Origin: Novosphingobium sp. HII-3
Lineage (GTDB): Bacteria; Pseudomonadota; Alphaproteobacteria; Sphingomonadales; Sphingomonadaceae
Direction of reading: 5' to 3'
Length of the DNA stretch: 64,000 nt
Assembly: GCF_002916655.1 (NCBI RefSeq)
Contig: NZ_PPSM01000009.1
Location: forward strand, 1-64,000
Shown: piece after piece, positions 24,477-34,180 of the stretch
Position numbering within the stretch: position 1 is the stretch's first letter
Layout: each line of letters begins with the position of its first letter
The notes under the pieces: generated by a model
What the model was told of the DNA's origin: nothing
The model's database searches: none
What the model saw: only the letters and a program-made list of their open reading frames with translations
Position numbers and translations under genes: made by a program

Positions 24477-25718
24477 TCAGCCTCCGTAGGGTTCGAGCAC
24501 CAGATCGCGGGTGACGATCACGCGGACCGGGTATCCAGGTCGAATGGTGAGCGTCGGCGCAATGTTGAGCTGGCGGCTAACGATCTGCTGACCGGTCTGA
24601 TTGACGCTGTCCGATGCGCCTTGACGCAGCGCCCGCACGATGTCGCTGTCTTGGCCAGACGATCCTGCCTCTGCACCGACGCTAAGGATGGTGGAGAGCG
24701 CGGCGGCCTTGAACAGTTCGCCCCAGTGATAGTCGACACCATCCTCTAGGCCGGCATATCCCTCGGAGTCGGTGCCTGGTTGGCGTTCCAGTACGATCGA
24801 GCGTCCGTTCGGCATGATGAGCCGGTTCCAGACCAGCAGCACGCGGCGCTGGCCGAAGCCCACGCCGTTATCGTACTGGCCGATCAATCTGGTGCCTTGG
24901 GGCACAAGCAGGATGCGGCCGGTCGGGCTGTCATAGATGTTCTCAGTGACCTGAGCAGTGATCTGGCCGGGCAGATCGGAGCGGATGCCGGTAATCAGCG
25001 CGGCCGAGATCACCGCGCCGCCCTGAAGAATGTTGGGCGATGCCGGCGCCATGACGCGGTCCGGGGAGACAGTCCGCCGATCGGCGGCAGCGTTGAGGAA
25101 AGCGAGTTGGCGATCCTGCGCGGTCGGCGTGGCCGGCTGCGGCGCAAGGCCGAGGCGTGTTAGATCGGGCAGAGGCAATTGGGCATTTGCGGGCGGCGTC
25201 CCGCTTGGTGATGTCGCTGTCGGCGTGGACGTCGGTCGTGTCTCGGTCGAGGCGAACAGTCGTGCCGTCCGTGCCGCTTCTAGCTCCTGAAGCCGGCGCT
25301 GTTCCTCGGCGTTGAGGCCGGGGGTGGGTGTCGCCATGCCAGGAACCGGGACGGGTTGGCCCCGGTTCTGCGCGTCGAGGATGGGACGGCCAAGGTCGCC
25401 GGGCAGCGGAGGACCCAACACCGGCCCCGTATAATCACGCGGCAGGCCGGCAAGGCCATCGGCGGTCGCCCGATTGTCGGTCGAATATAGCTCCTCATTC
25501 GCGCGGCCGCCGTCGCGGGTCTGGAGAGCGTAGATCAGTGCGCCGCCGATCCCGACGCTGGCGACGAGACCGAGACCGGCCAACACCTTCCTCGACAAGC
25601 GCGTGACACGCGGCGCCTCGGCGCGCAGCCGCATTGGCGCCGCCGGTTCGCCGGTCAGGGGTTGCTCGACGTTTTCCGGCTCAGGCCCTTCCTCTTTCCG
25701 GGGATCGATGTCGCTCAC
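24477..25718 (-). CDS. trbI: Conjugal transfer protein TrbI (VirB10-like)
   Basis: The product has 413 residues. It forms the channel that links inner and outer membrane in the type IV secretion system. A cytosolic N-terminus is followed by one membrane helix (VLAGLGLVASVGIGGALIYAL) and a Pro-rich periplasmic stretch. The VirB10 beta-barrel domain follows: VISAALITGIRSDLPGQ, LLVPQGTRLIGQYDN, and ALSTILSVGAEAGSS, which carries the antenna region. The start overlaps the trbG stop by ATGA. It works with TrbG and the lipoprotein parts of the core complex. Confidence 0.92.
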   Translation of the reverse strand: MSDIDPRKEEGPEPENVEQPLTGEPAAPMRLRAEAPRVTRLSRKVLAGLGLVASVGIGGALIYALQTRDGGRANEELYSTDNRATADGLAGLPRDYTGPVLGPPLPGDLGRPILDAQNRGQPVPVPGMATPTPGLNAEEQRRLQELEAARTARLFASTETRPTSTPTATSPSGTPPANAQLPLPDLTRLGLAPQPATPTAQDRQLAFLNAAADRRTVSPDRVMAPASPNILQGGAVISAALITGIRSDLPGQITAQVTENIYDSPTGRILLVPQGTRLIGQYDNGVGFGQRRVLLVWNRLIMPNGRSIVLERQPGTDSEGYAGLEDGVDYHWGELFKAAALSTILSVGAEAGSSGQDSDIVRALRQGASDSVNQTGQQIVSRQLNIAPTLTIRPGYPVRVIVTRDLVLEPYGG

Positions 25719-26764
25719 GATGCCGGCCTCCCGTCGGTGCGGGTGATGCGCACGCGCTTCTGGCGGTCGCCCGCGCCGAAGCGCAGCTCGGCGGCGGCGA
25801 ACAGGCGATCGACAATCATGTGGTTTCCGCGAACCCGGTAGTTCACCAACTCGGACGTGTTGCCTTCAGGGCCGACGACGAAGAGCGGCGGGATCTCTCC
25901 CTGACCAATGCCGCGCGGAAATTCGATGAACACCTGGCGGCCATCATCGAAGGCGCGGAGCGGTCGCCACGGCGCGCGGTCGCCGTCGATCTCGTAGCGG
26001 AAATTGACGCGGGAAATGTCGATGCCGGTGGCGACTGGCTGGACTGCTTGGGCCTCGGTGTTCTGACGGCGCAGCGCGATGAGCTGATCCTGCGGATACT
26101 GCCAGGAGACGGACGCCATATATGTCCGCTCGGTCGAGCGCAGCTCCATGTAGTAGGTGCGCAAGTTGGTGTTGATGACCAGGTTGGTCATCAGCTCGGC
26201 GCGGGTCGGTTTCACCAAAATATGGATCTGTCGCGTCGCGCCCGTTCCGCTTTCGGTGTCACCGATGATCCAGCGCACGGTGTCGCCCGCGGCGACGGGA
26301 CCGGAGCCGACGAGCTGCTCGCCGGGCTGGAGCGCGATGTCGGTGATCTGCCCGACGGCGGTGTAGACCTGATACAGTGCGCCTTGTGTGAACGGATAGA
26401 CCTGCATCGAGTTGATGAAGCCGTTGCGTACTGGCTGAATGCGAGCAGCGGCGTTGGCCTGGTTGACCCGCGCTGTCGGATCGGACGCCTCAGGCGCGCT
26501 CCGCGTCGTCTCGACCGGCTTCATCTGGCCGGGTAGCGGCAGTGGCCGGGGAAGTTCGACCACGGTGACCGGCGCCGGCGGATCGACCGTCTGCACGGCC
26601 GGCGCGGCGTCGTCATAGCTGATCTCGGGCGGTTTCTGCGTCGTGGCGCAGCCGGCGAGTGCGGTTGTCGCGAGGAGAATGAGCGGCAACCCGGCTTTGC
26701 GCAAAACCGACGATGCGGATGTATGTGAAGCCGGGTTTCCGGCTTTACGGAAAGACGACTTCAT
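25715..26764 (-). CDS. trbG: Conjugal transfer protein TrbG (VirB9-like)
   Basis: The product has 349 residues. A signal peptide ends in a lipobox (ATTALAGC), which is unusual for VirB9 but common in TrbG. The VirB9 domain carries VYPFTQGALYQVYTAVGQITDIALQPGE (here in two parts, VYPFTQGALYQVYTAVG and ITDIALQPGE), YYMELRSTERTYMASVSW, and the C-terminal VNYRVRGNHMIVDRLF. It forms the outer-membrane ring of the transfer channel with TrbI. I chose ATG 26764, which overlaps the trbF stop (ATGA) and has GGGAG upstream, over a start 21 bases earlier. Confidence 0.9.
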   Translation of the reverse strand: MKSSFRKAGNPASHTSASSVLRKAGLPLILLATTALAGCATTQKPPEISYDDAAPAVQTVDPPAPVTVVELPRPLPLPGQMKPVETTRSAPEASDPTARVNQANAAARIQPVRNGFINSMQVYPFTQGALYQVYTAVGQITDIALQPGEQLVGSGPVAAGDTVRWIIGDTESGTGATRQIHILVKPTRAELMTNLVINTNLRTYYMELRSTERTYMASVSWQYPQDQLIALRRQNTEAQAVQPVATGIDISRVNFRYEIDGDRAPWRPLRAFDDGRQVFIEFPRGIGQGEIPPLFVVGPEGNTSELVNYRVRGNHMIVDRLFAAAELRFGAGDRQKRVRITRTDGRPAS

Positions 26765-27450
26765 TGTCCCAACTCCCGTGACCAATTGATGGCGTTGACG
26801 TAGATTCCGAGTGGATTGGCCCGGAGTTTTTCGGCGTCGCGCGGCGGCTGCACGACGATGGTGAGGATGGCAGTCCAGCGTGATGTCTCGGCAAGCGCGC
26901 CGTCCTGATAGCGGCGCTCGACCCAGGCGACGCGGAAACTCGTGGGCGACGCGCGGATGACCGACGAGACATCGACCGAGATCTGCTGCTTGCCGACCTT
27001 GGTGAAGGGGTCGTTGGCGCGGGCATAGTCGTTGAGCGCCATCGCGCCAGCAGAGGTCGTGAACTCATAGGCGCGCAGCCAGTTCTGCCGCACAATGATG
27101 GCGTCGGCCGGGATCGAGCGAACCTGCTCGATGAAGCGGGCGAGATGCCAGGCCATCTGCGGATCGGTCGGTTGATAGTCGGCGGTGGCGGGCGCGACGG
27201 CTTGCGCCTGCCCGAGGCGATCGATCTGCACCACCCAGGGCACGATCGTTCCGCGCGCCGACTGCCAGACCAGCGCCGAAGCGAAGCCGGCCGAGAGGAT
27301 CAGCGAGCCGAACGCCATCCAACGCCAGTTCTTCGCCTGCACACGGGCCGAGCCGATGCGTTCGTCCCAGACCTGGCCGGCGCGCTGGTAGGGCGTCTCG
27401 GGCCCGGGTGATTTGCCATAGTGGGTTGCCGGTCGTTTGAAGAGGCTCAT
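26761..27450 (-). CDS. trbF: Conjugal transfer protein TrbF (VirB8-like)
   Basis: The product has 229 residues. A short cytosolic N-terminus (THYGKSPGPETPYQRAGQVW) is followed by one membrane helix (WMAFGSLILSAGFASALVW). The periplasmic VirB8 fold includes WVVQIDRLGQAQAV, VRQNWLRAYEFTTSAG and FRVAWVERRYQDGAL. VirB8-type proteins nucleate the assembly of the secretion channel. Its start overlaps the trbL stop (TGATG). Confidence 0.92.
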   Translation of the reverse strand: MSLFKRPATHYGKSPGPETPYQRAGQVWDERIGSARVQAKNWRWMAFGSLILSAGFASALVWQSARGTIVPWVVQIDRLGQAQAVAPATADYQPTDPQMAWHLARFIEQVRSIPADAIIVRQNWLRAYEFTTSAGAMALNDYARANDPFTKVGKQQISVDVSSVIRASPTSFRVAWVERRYQDGALAETSRWTAILTIVVQPPRDAEKLRANPLGIYVNAINWSRELGQ

Positions 27451-28820
27451 CAGCGTTCGCTTTCGGATAGGTTGATGGAAGAGCCGCCGCCATGGCTGTC
27501 GCCGGAGCGGACGGCATGCGCGGCGGCCTGGACGCCGTGCGTGATGTTCTGAGAGCGCTTCATGCGCTTGGCCCAGTCGGGCGGCCCCTGACGGGAAGAC
27601 GCGCTCTGACTGGTAGAGGAGTCGTTAGCCGTCTCGGTGTCGCCGCCGATCGTGCCTGCGGTCGAAGAGCCGCCGGTTGCCTCGAAGGCGGACTTGGCGC
27701 CGGCGGAAAAGCTCGACTTCATACTGTCTGCCGTACGCGACGCGGCGCGTTTCAGCGGAGAGGCTGCAGCGGACGCGCCGGCGCGGGCAACGCCACCGAG
27801 GCCGGAAGCGACACCCGCCGCACCGGACTGGCCAGCCGCGCCGAGGCTGTAGGCGCTGGACGCTCCACCTGCGATAGCGGCTCCGCCGCGCGCGGCGGCG
27901 GCCGCGCCACCGATCGCGGCAGCACCTCCGGAAGCAACAGCTCCCACGGTGGCGGCGCCGGCGGCGACCATGCCCCCGGCGGCAAGGCCGGTGCCGATCG
28001 CCGCGCCCGCGCCGAGCTGCGGTCCACCGGAGACGAGGCCGTTGGCGACGCCGGGACCGAAGATGCCGAGGCCCAGCAGCGAGAGCGCTGCGAGCACGAT
28101 CGCCATGGCCTGGTCGATCGTCGGTGTCGCGCCACCGAAGCCAGCGGTGAATTCTGAGAACAAGGTGGAGCCGATACCGATGATGACGGCGAGCACGAGC
28201 ACCTTGATGCCGGACGAGATGACGTTGCCGAGGACCCGCTCCGCCATGAAGGCGGATTTGCCGAAGAGGCCAAAGGGAATGAGAACAAAGCCAGCGAGCG
28301 TCGTCAGCTTGAACTCTATGAGCGTCACGAAGAGCTGGATAGCGAGGATGAAGAAGGCGAGTAGCACCAGTGCCCAAGCGAAGAACATGCAGGCGATTTG
28401 GATGAAATTCTCGAAGAAGCTCCAATAGCCCATCAGGCCGGAGATAGAATCGAGGAGCGGCCGACCAGCATCGAGCCCGGTTTGCGCCACCTTGCCGGGA
28501 CGCAGCAAATCGGCGGTCGTGAAGCCGGTGCCGCTCGCCTTCAGACCGAGCCCGGCGAAACTCTCGAAAACGATGCGGGCGAGATTGTTCCAGTTGCCGA
28601 TGATGTAGGCGAACACCCCGACGAACAGGGTCTTCTTCACCAGCCGCGCAATGATGTCGTCGTCGGCACCCCAGCTCCAGAACAGGGCGGCGAGCGTCAC
28701 GTCGATGACGATCAGCGTCGTGGCGATGAACGCGACTTCACCGCTCAGCAGCCCAAAGCCTGTATCGATGTAGCGGGTGAAGACCTCCAGGAAGTGGTCG
28801 ATGACGCCGGTGCCGCCCAT
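27450..28820 (-). CDS. trbL: Conjugal transfer protein TrbL (VirB6-like)
   Basis: The product has 456 residues. The N-terminal half has at least six membrane segments (for example AFIATTLIVIDVTLAALFW, IACMFFAWALVLLAFFILAI and TLAGFVLIPFGLFG), the polytopic VirB6 core. The C-terminal half is a long Gly/Ala/Ser-rich low-complexity tail, then a hydrophilic end, as in other TrbL proteins. It forms part of the inner-membrane pore for DNA. The ATG at 28820 starts MGGTGVIDHFLEVF; a longer upstream frame lies within trbK and is not real. Confidence 0.92.
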   Translation of the reverse strand: MGGTGVIDHFLEVFTRYIDTGFGLLSGEVAFIATTLIVIDVTLAALFWSWGADDDIIARLVKKTLFVGVFAYIIGNWNNLARIVFESFAGLGLKASGTGFTTADLLRPGKVAQTGLDAGRPLLDSISGLMGYWSFFENFIQIACMFFAWALVLLAFFILAIQLFVTLIEFKLTTLAGFVLIPFGLFGKSAFMAERVLGNVISSGIKVLVLAVIIGIGSTLFSEFTAGFGGATPTIDQAMAIVLAALSLLGLGIFGPGVANGLVSGGPQLGAGAAIGTGLAAGGMVAAGAATVGAVASGGAAAIGGAAAAARGGAAIAGGASSAYSLGAAGQSGAAGVASGLGGVARAGASAAASPLKRAASRTADSMKSSFSAGAKSAFEATGGSSTAGTIGGDTETANDSSTSQSASSRQGPPDWAKRMKRSQNITHGVQAAAHAVRSGDSHGGGSSINLSESER

Positions 28821-28824
28821 GATG

Positions 28825-29166
28825 TTACCTGACTTCTTCGGGTTGAAGCGGAACGGCGGTCGCCGTCGGGTGCGGCGACTGCGGCGCGTCGGGCAACCGC
28901 TCGGCGGGGCGAGATCCGGGAGCCAGGAAGCGGCGACGGTTCTCGGCCCAGGCGCGCAGACAGGATGGGTCGCGCGGACCGGCCTCGCCGATCCCTGCGC
29001 AGCGGATGAGTTCGGCCCGCAGAGGATCGGCGGCCTCGTCACCGGGGCGATCGACACTTCGATAGATCGGCGCGTCCTCGTGTCGGGTCATCTCGACCGC
29101 CGTGGCCGTCACTGCCACGGCGATGAAGACGATGGCGCCGAGGCGAGCGAACATCTTTCCATCCAT
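28825..29166 (-). CDS. trbK: TrbK-alt entry-exclusion-type protein
   Basis: The product has 113 residues. An N-terminal membrane helix (FARLGAIVFIAVAVTATAV) is followed by a polar periplasmic part with two Cys (LRAELIRCAGIGEAGPRD, then PSCLRAW). This is the TrbK-alt pattern found between trbJ and trbL; the classical member blocks entry of a second, identical plasmid. The ATG at 29166 has GAGG upstream. The stop lies 4 bases before the trbL start. Low sequence constraint in this family limits certainty about its function. Confidence 0.75.
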   Translation of the reverse strand: MDGKMFARLGAIVFIAVAVTATAVEMTRHEDAPIYRSVDRPGDEAADPLRAELIRCAGIGEAGPRDPSCLRAWAENRRRFLAPGSRPAERLPDAPQSPHPTATAVPLQPEEVR

Positions 29167-29176
29167 GATCGCACCC

Positions 29177-29941
29177 TCAGTTGCCGCTCTGGAACATCCG
29201 GGCGTTGCCGGGCTGATAGCCGGAGCCGGGGGTAAGGAAACGACGGCGCTGCTCGCGGCCCTGTTCGGCCGCCGTGGCTTGCTCGGCGGACTGGAGCGCC
29301 TGCGCCCGGCCATTGGCGGCGACGACGGCCGTGAGGTCGGCGAGTTGCTGCGCCTGCAGCGCGAGGAGCTGGTTGCCGGCCTGCGTCGCCTGAAGGGCGC
29401 CGGTCGCGCCCTGGCTTTGACCGACCAGCGCCGACATCTGTGTCCGGTTGCTGTCGATGTTGCCGACGACGCCGGCCTGGACGCGCATGGAGTCCTGCAG
29501 GCCTCCGACCGTGTTCTGCCAGCGCGAACGCGCGTCAGCGACAAGCTGTTGGTCAGATGCTGATAGTGAGATGTTGCCGTATTTGGTCTGGAATGCCTTG
29601 TCGATATCTTGGACGCTGTAGGCGATGTTCTGCGCTTGGGTGAGGAGCTGTTGCGTTCGCTGGACGGATTGCTGAAGCTGCTGGAGCGATGAGAAGGGCA
29701 GACTTGCGAGATTGCGGGCTTGGTTGATCAGCATCGTCGCTTGATTTTGCAACGAGGTGATCTGGTTGTTGATCTGCTCAAGCGCGCGGGCCGCCTGAAG
29801 GACATTTTGCGCGTAGTTGGTGGGATCGTAGACGATGATGGCGTGCGCCGGCGTGGTCAGCAGCGGCGACAGCGCTATCGGCGCCGCCAGGATGGAGAAG
29901 GCGAGCCGAGCGCCGTGCGTGCGGGAGCGAAAACGGTTCAT
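29177..29941 (-). CDS. trbJ: Conjugal transfer protein TrbJ (VirB5-like)
   Basis: The product has 254 residues. The signal peptide is RLAFSILAAPIALSPLLTTPAHA. The mature part is a long Gln-rich helical coil (ALEQINNQITSLQNQATMLI, LQQLQQSVQRTQQLLTQAQN), the typical TrbJ/VirB5 minor-pilus shape. It is secreted to the pilus tip or periplasm. The ATG at 29941 overlaps the trbE stop by ATGA, which decides the start against a longer frame. Confidence 0.9.
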   Translation of the reverse strand: MNRFRSRTHGARLAFSILAAPIALSPLLTTPAHAIIVYDPTNYAQNVLQAARALEQINNQITSLQNQATMLINQARNLASLPFSSLQQLQQSVQRTQQLLTQAQNIAYSVQDIDKAFQTKYGNISLSASDQQLVADARSRWQNTVGGLQDSMRVQAGVVGNIDSNRTQMSALVGQSQGATGALQATQAGNQLLALQAQQLADLTAVVAANGRAQALQSAEQATAAEQGREQRRRFLTPGSGYQPGNARMFQSGN

Positions 29942-32406
29942 GACGATACCTCCTGGCTGGTGGGAACGACGGTCTGAGGAATGACGTTGGTGAGATCGGC
30001 GATGACATCCGCCGCCCAGCCGAGCGAACATTCGGCGAGCCACTCGTGCAGGAAGCCGTCACGGCCGGACCGGGCGAACACTTCGGCGATCAGCGCCTGG
30101 TGCTGCTTCGAGGACGCGGCGCAGAGCGCCAACGCGACGTCGGACAGGCCCAGCTCGAACAGTCGGTTGCCGCGCCGTGACTGGCAGTAATAGTCGCGCT
30201 TCGGCGTGGCCCGGGCGAGAATCTCGATCTGGCGATCGTTGAGACCGAAGCGGCGATAGATCGCGGTGATCTGCGGCTCGATTGCCCGTTCGTTCGGCAG
30301 CAGCAGGCGGGTCGGGCAACTTTCGATGATCGCCGGCGCGATGGCAGAATTGTCGATGTCCGACAGCGACTGCGTGGCGAAGATGACGCTGGCGTTCTTT
30401 TTGCGCAGCGTTTTCAGCCACTCGCGGAGCTGGCCGGCGAAGCCCTCGTCGTCGAGGGCGAGCCAGCCTTCATCAACAATGAGCAGTGTCGGCCGTCCGT
30501 CGAGCCGGTCCTCGATGCGATGGAACAGATAGGCGAGAACGGCAGGCGCGGCGCCGGTGCCGATCAGGCCCTCGGTCTCGAAGGCCTGCACCGACGCTTC
30601 ACCCAGATACTCGGCTTCAGCGTCGAGCAGCCGGCCATAGGGGCCACCGACGCAATAGGGCCGCAGCGCCTGTTTCAGGTCGTTCGATTGCAGGAGGACG
30701 GCGAGGCCTGTGATGGTCCGCTCGTTGACGGGAGCGGAGGCCAATGAGGTCAGTGCCGACCAGAGATGCTCCTTAACGTCGGGCGTGATCGGAACGCCCT
30801 CGCGCAGGAGGATCGCGGCGATCCAATCCGCGGCCCAGGCGCGCTCCTGTACCTCGTGGACTCCCGCCAGCGGCTGGAGCGAGACGGAGGTGTCCGGTGC
30901 CTCGGTCAGGCCACCGCCGAGATCGTGCCAGTCGCCGCGCATGGCGAGCGCCGCCGCGCGGATCGAGCCGCCGAAGTCGAAGGCGAAAACCTGGGCTCCG
31001 GCGTAGCGGCGGAACTGCAACGCCATGAGCGCCAGCAGCACTGACTTGCCGGCGCCGGTCGGGCCGACGACAAGCGTGTGGCCGACATCGCCGACATGAA
31101 GGGAAAACCGGAACGGGGTACTTCCCTCGGTCTTGCCGTAGAGCAAGGGGGGCGACCCGAAGTGCTCATCCCGTTCCGGCCCCGCCCACACCGCCGAAAG
31201 CGGAATCATGTGGGCGAGATTGAGCGTGGAGATCGGCGGTTGCCGCACGTTTGCGTAGACGTGCCCGGGCAACGACCCGAGCCAGGCATCCACCGCGTTG
31301 ATCGTCTCGGGCATCGCCGTGAAGTCACGGCCCTGGACGATCTTCTCGACCAGTCGGAGCTTTTCGGCGGCGATGCGCGGATCTTCGTCCCAGACCGTGA
31401 CGGTCGCCGTCACATAGGCCTGACCGGCATAGTCTGCGCCGAGTTCCTGGAGGGCGAGATCCGCGTCCGCCGCCTTGTTGGCAGCGTCGGTGTCCACCAG
31501 GACGGACGCCTCGTTGGTCATCACCTCCTTCAGGATGGCGGCGATCGACTTGCGCTTGGCGAACCATTGCCGCCGAATCTTCGTCAGCAGCTTGGTCGCA
31601 TCGGTCTTGTCGAGCAGGATTGCGCGGGTGGACCAACGATAGGGAAAGGCGAGTCGATTGAGATCGTCGAGCAATCCGGGCGTGGTCGCTGTCGGAAAGC
31701 CGACGACGGTGAGCACGCGCACATGCGCGGTGCCCAGTCTCGGCTCCAACCCGCCAGTGAGCGTCTGGTCAGCGATCAGGGCATCGAGATACATCGGTGT
31801 CTCGGGAACGCGCACGCGGTGGCGTTTGGTCGAGACGCAGGAGTGGAGGTAGGTCAGCGTCTCGCCGTCGTCGAGCCAGACACATTCGGGCATAAAACCT
31901 TCGACGAGCTGCAGCACGCGATCGGTGCGGTCGATGAAGCCGCGCAGGATCTCATGGGCATCGACGCCCGACTGCTCGCGGCCTTCGTAGAGCCAAGCCT
32001 CGGCGCGCGCGGCATCCTCGGCCGGCGGTAGATAGAGGAAGGTCAGGAAGTAGCTGGACTCGAAGTGCGTGCCCGCCTCCTCGAAGTCGGCCTTGCGCTC
32101 GGCATCCAACAGACCCGACGCTGAATCCGGAAACATGCCGAAGGGATAGGTAGCGGCGGCATGGCGCTGCGCTTCGACGAAAATCGACCAGCCGGAGCCG
32201 AGACGCCGGAAGGCGTTGTTGAGGCGGCCGGCGACGGCGACCAGTTCGGCCGGCACGGCGGAATCCATATCGGGGCCGCGGAAGCGGGCTGTGCGCTGGA
32301 ACGATCCGTCCTTGTTGAGAACGACGCCTTCGCCGACCAGGGCGACCCAAGGCAGGAAGTCGGCAAGCCGGGTGTTGCGATTGCGATATTCAGCAAGGTT
32401 CAACAT
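29938..32406 (-). CDS. trbE: Conjugal transfer ATPase TrbE (VirB4-like)
   Basis: The product has 822 residues. It is the large cytosolic ATPase that powers pilus assembly and DNA transfer. The N-terminal CagE/TrbE domain covers residues 1-400. Walker A is VVGPTGAGKSVLLALMALQF and Walker B is LLIVDEGWLALDD. ASVIFATQSLSDIDNS is the conserved sensor loop. The length is normal for the family. Its start lies 12 bases after the trbD stop, and it overlaps trbJ at the other end. Confidence 0.95.
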   Translation of the reverse strand: MLNLAEYRNRNTRLADFLPWVALVGEGVVLNKDGSFQRTARFRGPDMDSAVPAELVAVAGRLNNAFRRLGSGWSIFVEAQRHAAATYPFGMFPDSASGLLDAERKADFEEAGTHFESSYFLTFLYLPPAEDAARAEAWLYEGREQSGVDAHEILRGFIDRTDRVLQLVEGFMPECVWLDDGETLTYLHSCVSTKRHRVRVPETPMYLDALIADQTLTGGLEPRLGTAHVRVLTVVGFPTATTPGLLDDLNRLAFPYRWSTRAILLDKTDATKLLTKIRRQWFAKRKSIAAILKEVMTNEASVLVDTDAANKAADADLALQELGADYAGQAYVTATVTVWDEDPRIAAEKLRLVEKIVQGRDFTAMPETINAVDAWLGSLPGHVYANVRQPPISTLNLAHMIPLSAVWAGPERDEHFGSPPLLYGKTEGSTPFRFSLHVGDVGHTLVVGPTGAGKSVLLALMALQFRRYAGAQVFAFDFGGSIRAAALAMRGDWHDLGGGLTEAPDTSVSLQPLAGVHEVQERAWAADWIAAILLREGVPITPDVKEHLWSALTSLASAPVNERTITGLAVLLQSNDLKQALRPYCVGGPYGRLLDAEAEYLGEASVQAFETEGLIGTGAAPAVLAYLFHRIEDRLDGRPTLLIVDEGWLALDDEGFAGQLREWLKTLRKKNASVIFATQSLSDIDNSAIAPAIIESCPTRLLLPNERAIEPQITAIYRRFGLNDRQIEILARATPKRDYYCQSRRGNRLFELGLSDVALALCAASSKQHQALIAEVFARSGRDGFLHEWLAECSLGWAADVIADLTNVIPQTVVPTSQEVSS

Positions 32407-32418
32407 CGATGCCGCTCC

Positions 32419-32700
32419 TCAGACCGCCAAGTGGCCGGGGATGCGCAGATGGCGGCGCACCACATCGACGAACTGCGGATCGCGTTTCGCCGCCCAGACG
32501 GCGGCGAAGTGGCCGATGGCCCAAAGGCCGAGGCCGACCAGCCAGAGACGCAGCCCGAGACCGAGCGCCGCCGCCAGTGTGCCGTTGAGGATCGCGATCG
32601 CGCGAGGGGCGCCGCCGAGCAGGATGTGCTCGGTCAGCGCCCGGTGGACCGGAACAGAGAAGCCCGGCACCTCGCCGGCATGATCGGCAGGACCTGCCAT
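32419..32700 (-). CDS. trbD: Conjugal transfer protein TrbD (VirB3-like)
   Basis: The product has 93 residues. Family hallmarks are GFSVPVHRALTEHILLGGAPR near the N-terminus, here read as FSVPVHRALTE plus ILLGGAPRAIAI, two closely spaced membrane helices (LNGTLAAALGLGLRLWLVGLG) and the D-P-x-x-x-D-V-x-x-R-H end (RDPQFVDVVRRHLR). VirB3-type proteins partner the TrbE ATPase at the inner membrane. Its start overlaps the trbC stop (TGATG). Confidence 0.9.
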   Translation of the reverse strand: MAGPADHAGEVPGFSVPVHRALTEHILLGGAPRAIAILNGTLAAALGLGLRLWLVGLGLWAIGHFAAVWAAKRDPQFVDVVRRHLRIPGHLAV

Positions 32701-33032
32701 CAGACGAGCGCCCCACCGCCGAACGAGAAGAACGACAGGAAGAACGAGCTGGCAGCGAACGCGATCGACAGGCCGAAGACGATCTGGATCAGTCGGCGGA
32801 AGCCACCCGACGTATCACCGAACGCCAGCGTCAGACCGGTGACGATAATGATGATCACCGCGAGAATCTTCGCCACCGGGCCTTCAATCGACTGGAGGAT
32901 CTGCTGGAGCGGCTGTTCCCACGGCATGGATGAGCCCGACGCGTGCGCAGCGGGCGCCAAAACGATCGACAAAAGGGTGACGGACGCCGCTGTCGCGATG
33001 TGACGGCGTATGCGGAGCGGATGATGGATCAT
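32700..33032 (-). CDS. trbC: Conjugal transfer pilin TrbC (VirB2-like)
   Basis: The product has 110 residues. A long signal peptide (ATAASVTLLSIVLAPAAHA) is followed by SMPWEQPLQQILQSIEGPVA. Two hydrophobic helices then follow (KILAVIIIIVTGLTLAFGD and IQIVFGLSIAFAASSFFLSF), the standard pilin plan. In RP4 the mature TrbC is circularised by TraF, and a TraF gene is present further upstream in this element. The start overlaps the trbB stop (ATGA). Confidence 0.9.
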   Translation of the reverse strand: MIHHPLRIRRHIATAASVTLLSIVLAPAAHASGSSMPWEQPLQQILQSIEGPVAKILAVIIIIVTGLTLAFGDTSGGFRRLIQIVFGLSIAFAASSFFLSFFSFGGGALV

Positions 33033-34012
33033 GCTGGATCTCCCGATGGCTCGGATGCTGCGAGGGTGATTGCGTAGTCGCCGGTCGGGCCGAGCCCATC
33101 GACACGCGCGAGTTCGGTCAGGCGTCGCTGGGCGCCACGGCCGGAAAGGACGGCGACGAGATCGATGGTCTCGGCGATCAGCGCGCGCGAGACGGTGACG
33201 ACGGCTTCCTGGATGAGTTGCTCGAGGCGGCGCACTGCACCGATCGCCGTGCCGGCGTGGATGGTGCCGATGCCGCCCGGATGGCCGGTGCCCCAGGCTT
33301 TCAAAAGGTCGAGGGCTTCAGCGCCGCGGACCTCGCCGATCGGGATCCGGTCGGGGCGGAGCCGTAGGCTGGAGCGCACCAGATCGGAGAGCGAGACCAC
33401 GCCGTCCTTGGTGCGGAGCGCCACGAGGTTGGGTGCGGCGCATTGCAGCTCGCGCGTGTCCTCGATCAGGACGACGCGATCGTCCGTCTTGGCGACTTCG
33501 GCCAGGAGCGCGTTGGTGAGTGTCGTCTTGCCGGTCGAGGTGCCGCCAGCGACTAGGATGTTTTGCCGAGACGCCACGGCGTCGCGTAGCGCCTTGGATT
33601 GCGCCTTCGTCATGATGCCGGCGGCGACGTAATCATCGAGAGTAAAGACGGCGACCGCGGGCTTGCGAATTGCGAATGCGGGCGACGAAACGACAGGGGG
33701 CAGCAGGCCTTCAAACCGCTCTCCCGTCTCGGGCAGTTCGGCCGAGACGCGCGGGCTACCCGCATGGACCTCGGCGCCGACATGGTGCGCGACCAGGCGC
33801 ACGATGCGCTCGCCATCGGCGGGCGAGAGCCGCTCTCCCGTCTCGGAAAGCCCTTCGGACAGTCGGTCGATCCAGAGCCGCCCGTCGGGGTTGAGCATCA
33901 CCTCGACGATCGCGGGATCTTCCAGGAACCGTGCGATCGCGGGGCCAAGGGCGGTGCGCAACATGCGCGCGCCCCGCACGATCGCTTCGGATTTCTGGTG
34001 AGTTGTCGCCAC
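33029..34012 (-). CDS. trbB: Conjugal transfer ATPase TrbB (VirB11-like)
   Basis: The product has 327 residues. It is a hexameric secretion ATPase. The N-terminal domain carries [15 protein letters not shown]. Walker A is [20 protein letters not shown]. The Asp box is [12 protein letters not shown], Walker B-like [12 protein letters not shown] follows, and the His box is [14 protein letters not shown]. All family blocks are in place. It heads the trbBCDEJKLFGI run. A 168-base gap separates it from the upstream ribbon-helix-helix gene, so an internal promoter is possible there. Confidence 0.95.
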   Translation of the reverse strand: MATTHQKSEAIVRGARMLRTALGPAIARFLEDPAIVEVMLNPDGRLWIDRLSEGLSETGERLSPADGERIVRLVAHHVGAEVHAGSPRVSAELPETGERFEGLLPPVVSSPAFAIRKPAVAVFTLDDYVAAGIMTKAQSKALRDAVASRQNILVAGGTSTGKTTLTNALLAEVAKTDDRVVLIEDTRELQCAAPNLVALRTKDGVVSLSDLVRSSLRLRPDRIPIGEVRGAEALDLLKAWGTGHPGGIGTIHAGTAIGAVRRLEQLIQEAVVTVSRALIAETIDLVAVLSGRGAQRRLTELARVDGLGPTGDYAITLAASEPSGDPA

Positions 34013-34180
34013 GTCGTCCCCGTTCTTTCGCGGGCGCGCACAACACGCGCCCTGGATCGGGGAGATTAAAAGAGCCAGAAATCAGGCCGGTTCAACAAGA
34101 TTAGATCGTCGTAGTAGCCTAGCGTGCAAATACAGGAGAACGGCGGAATCGGCTCGGACTTGATTGGCTACAGGCAGACA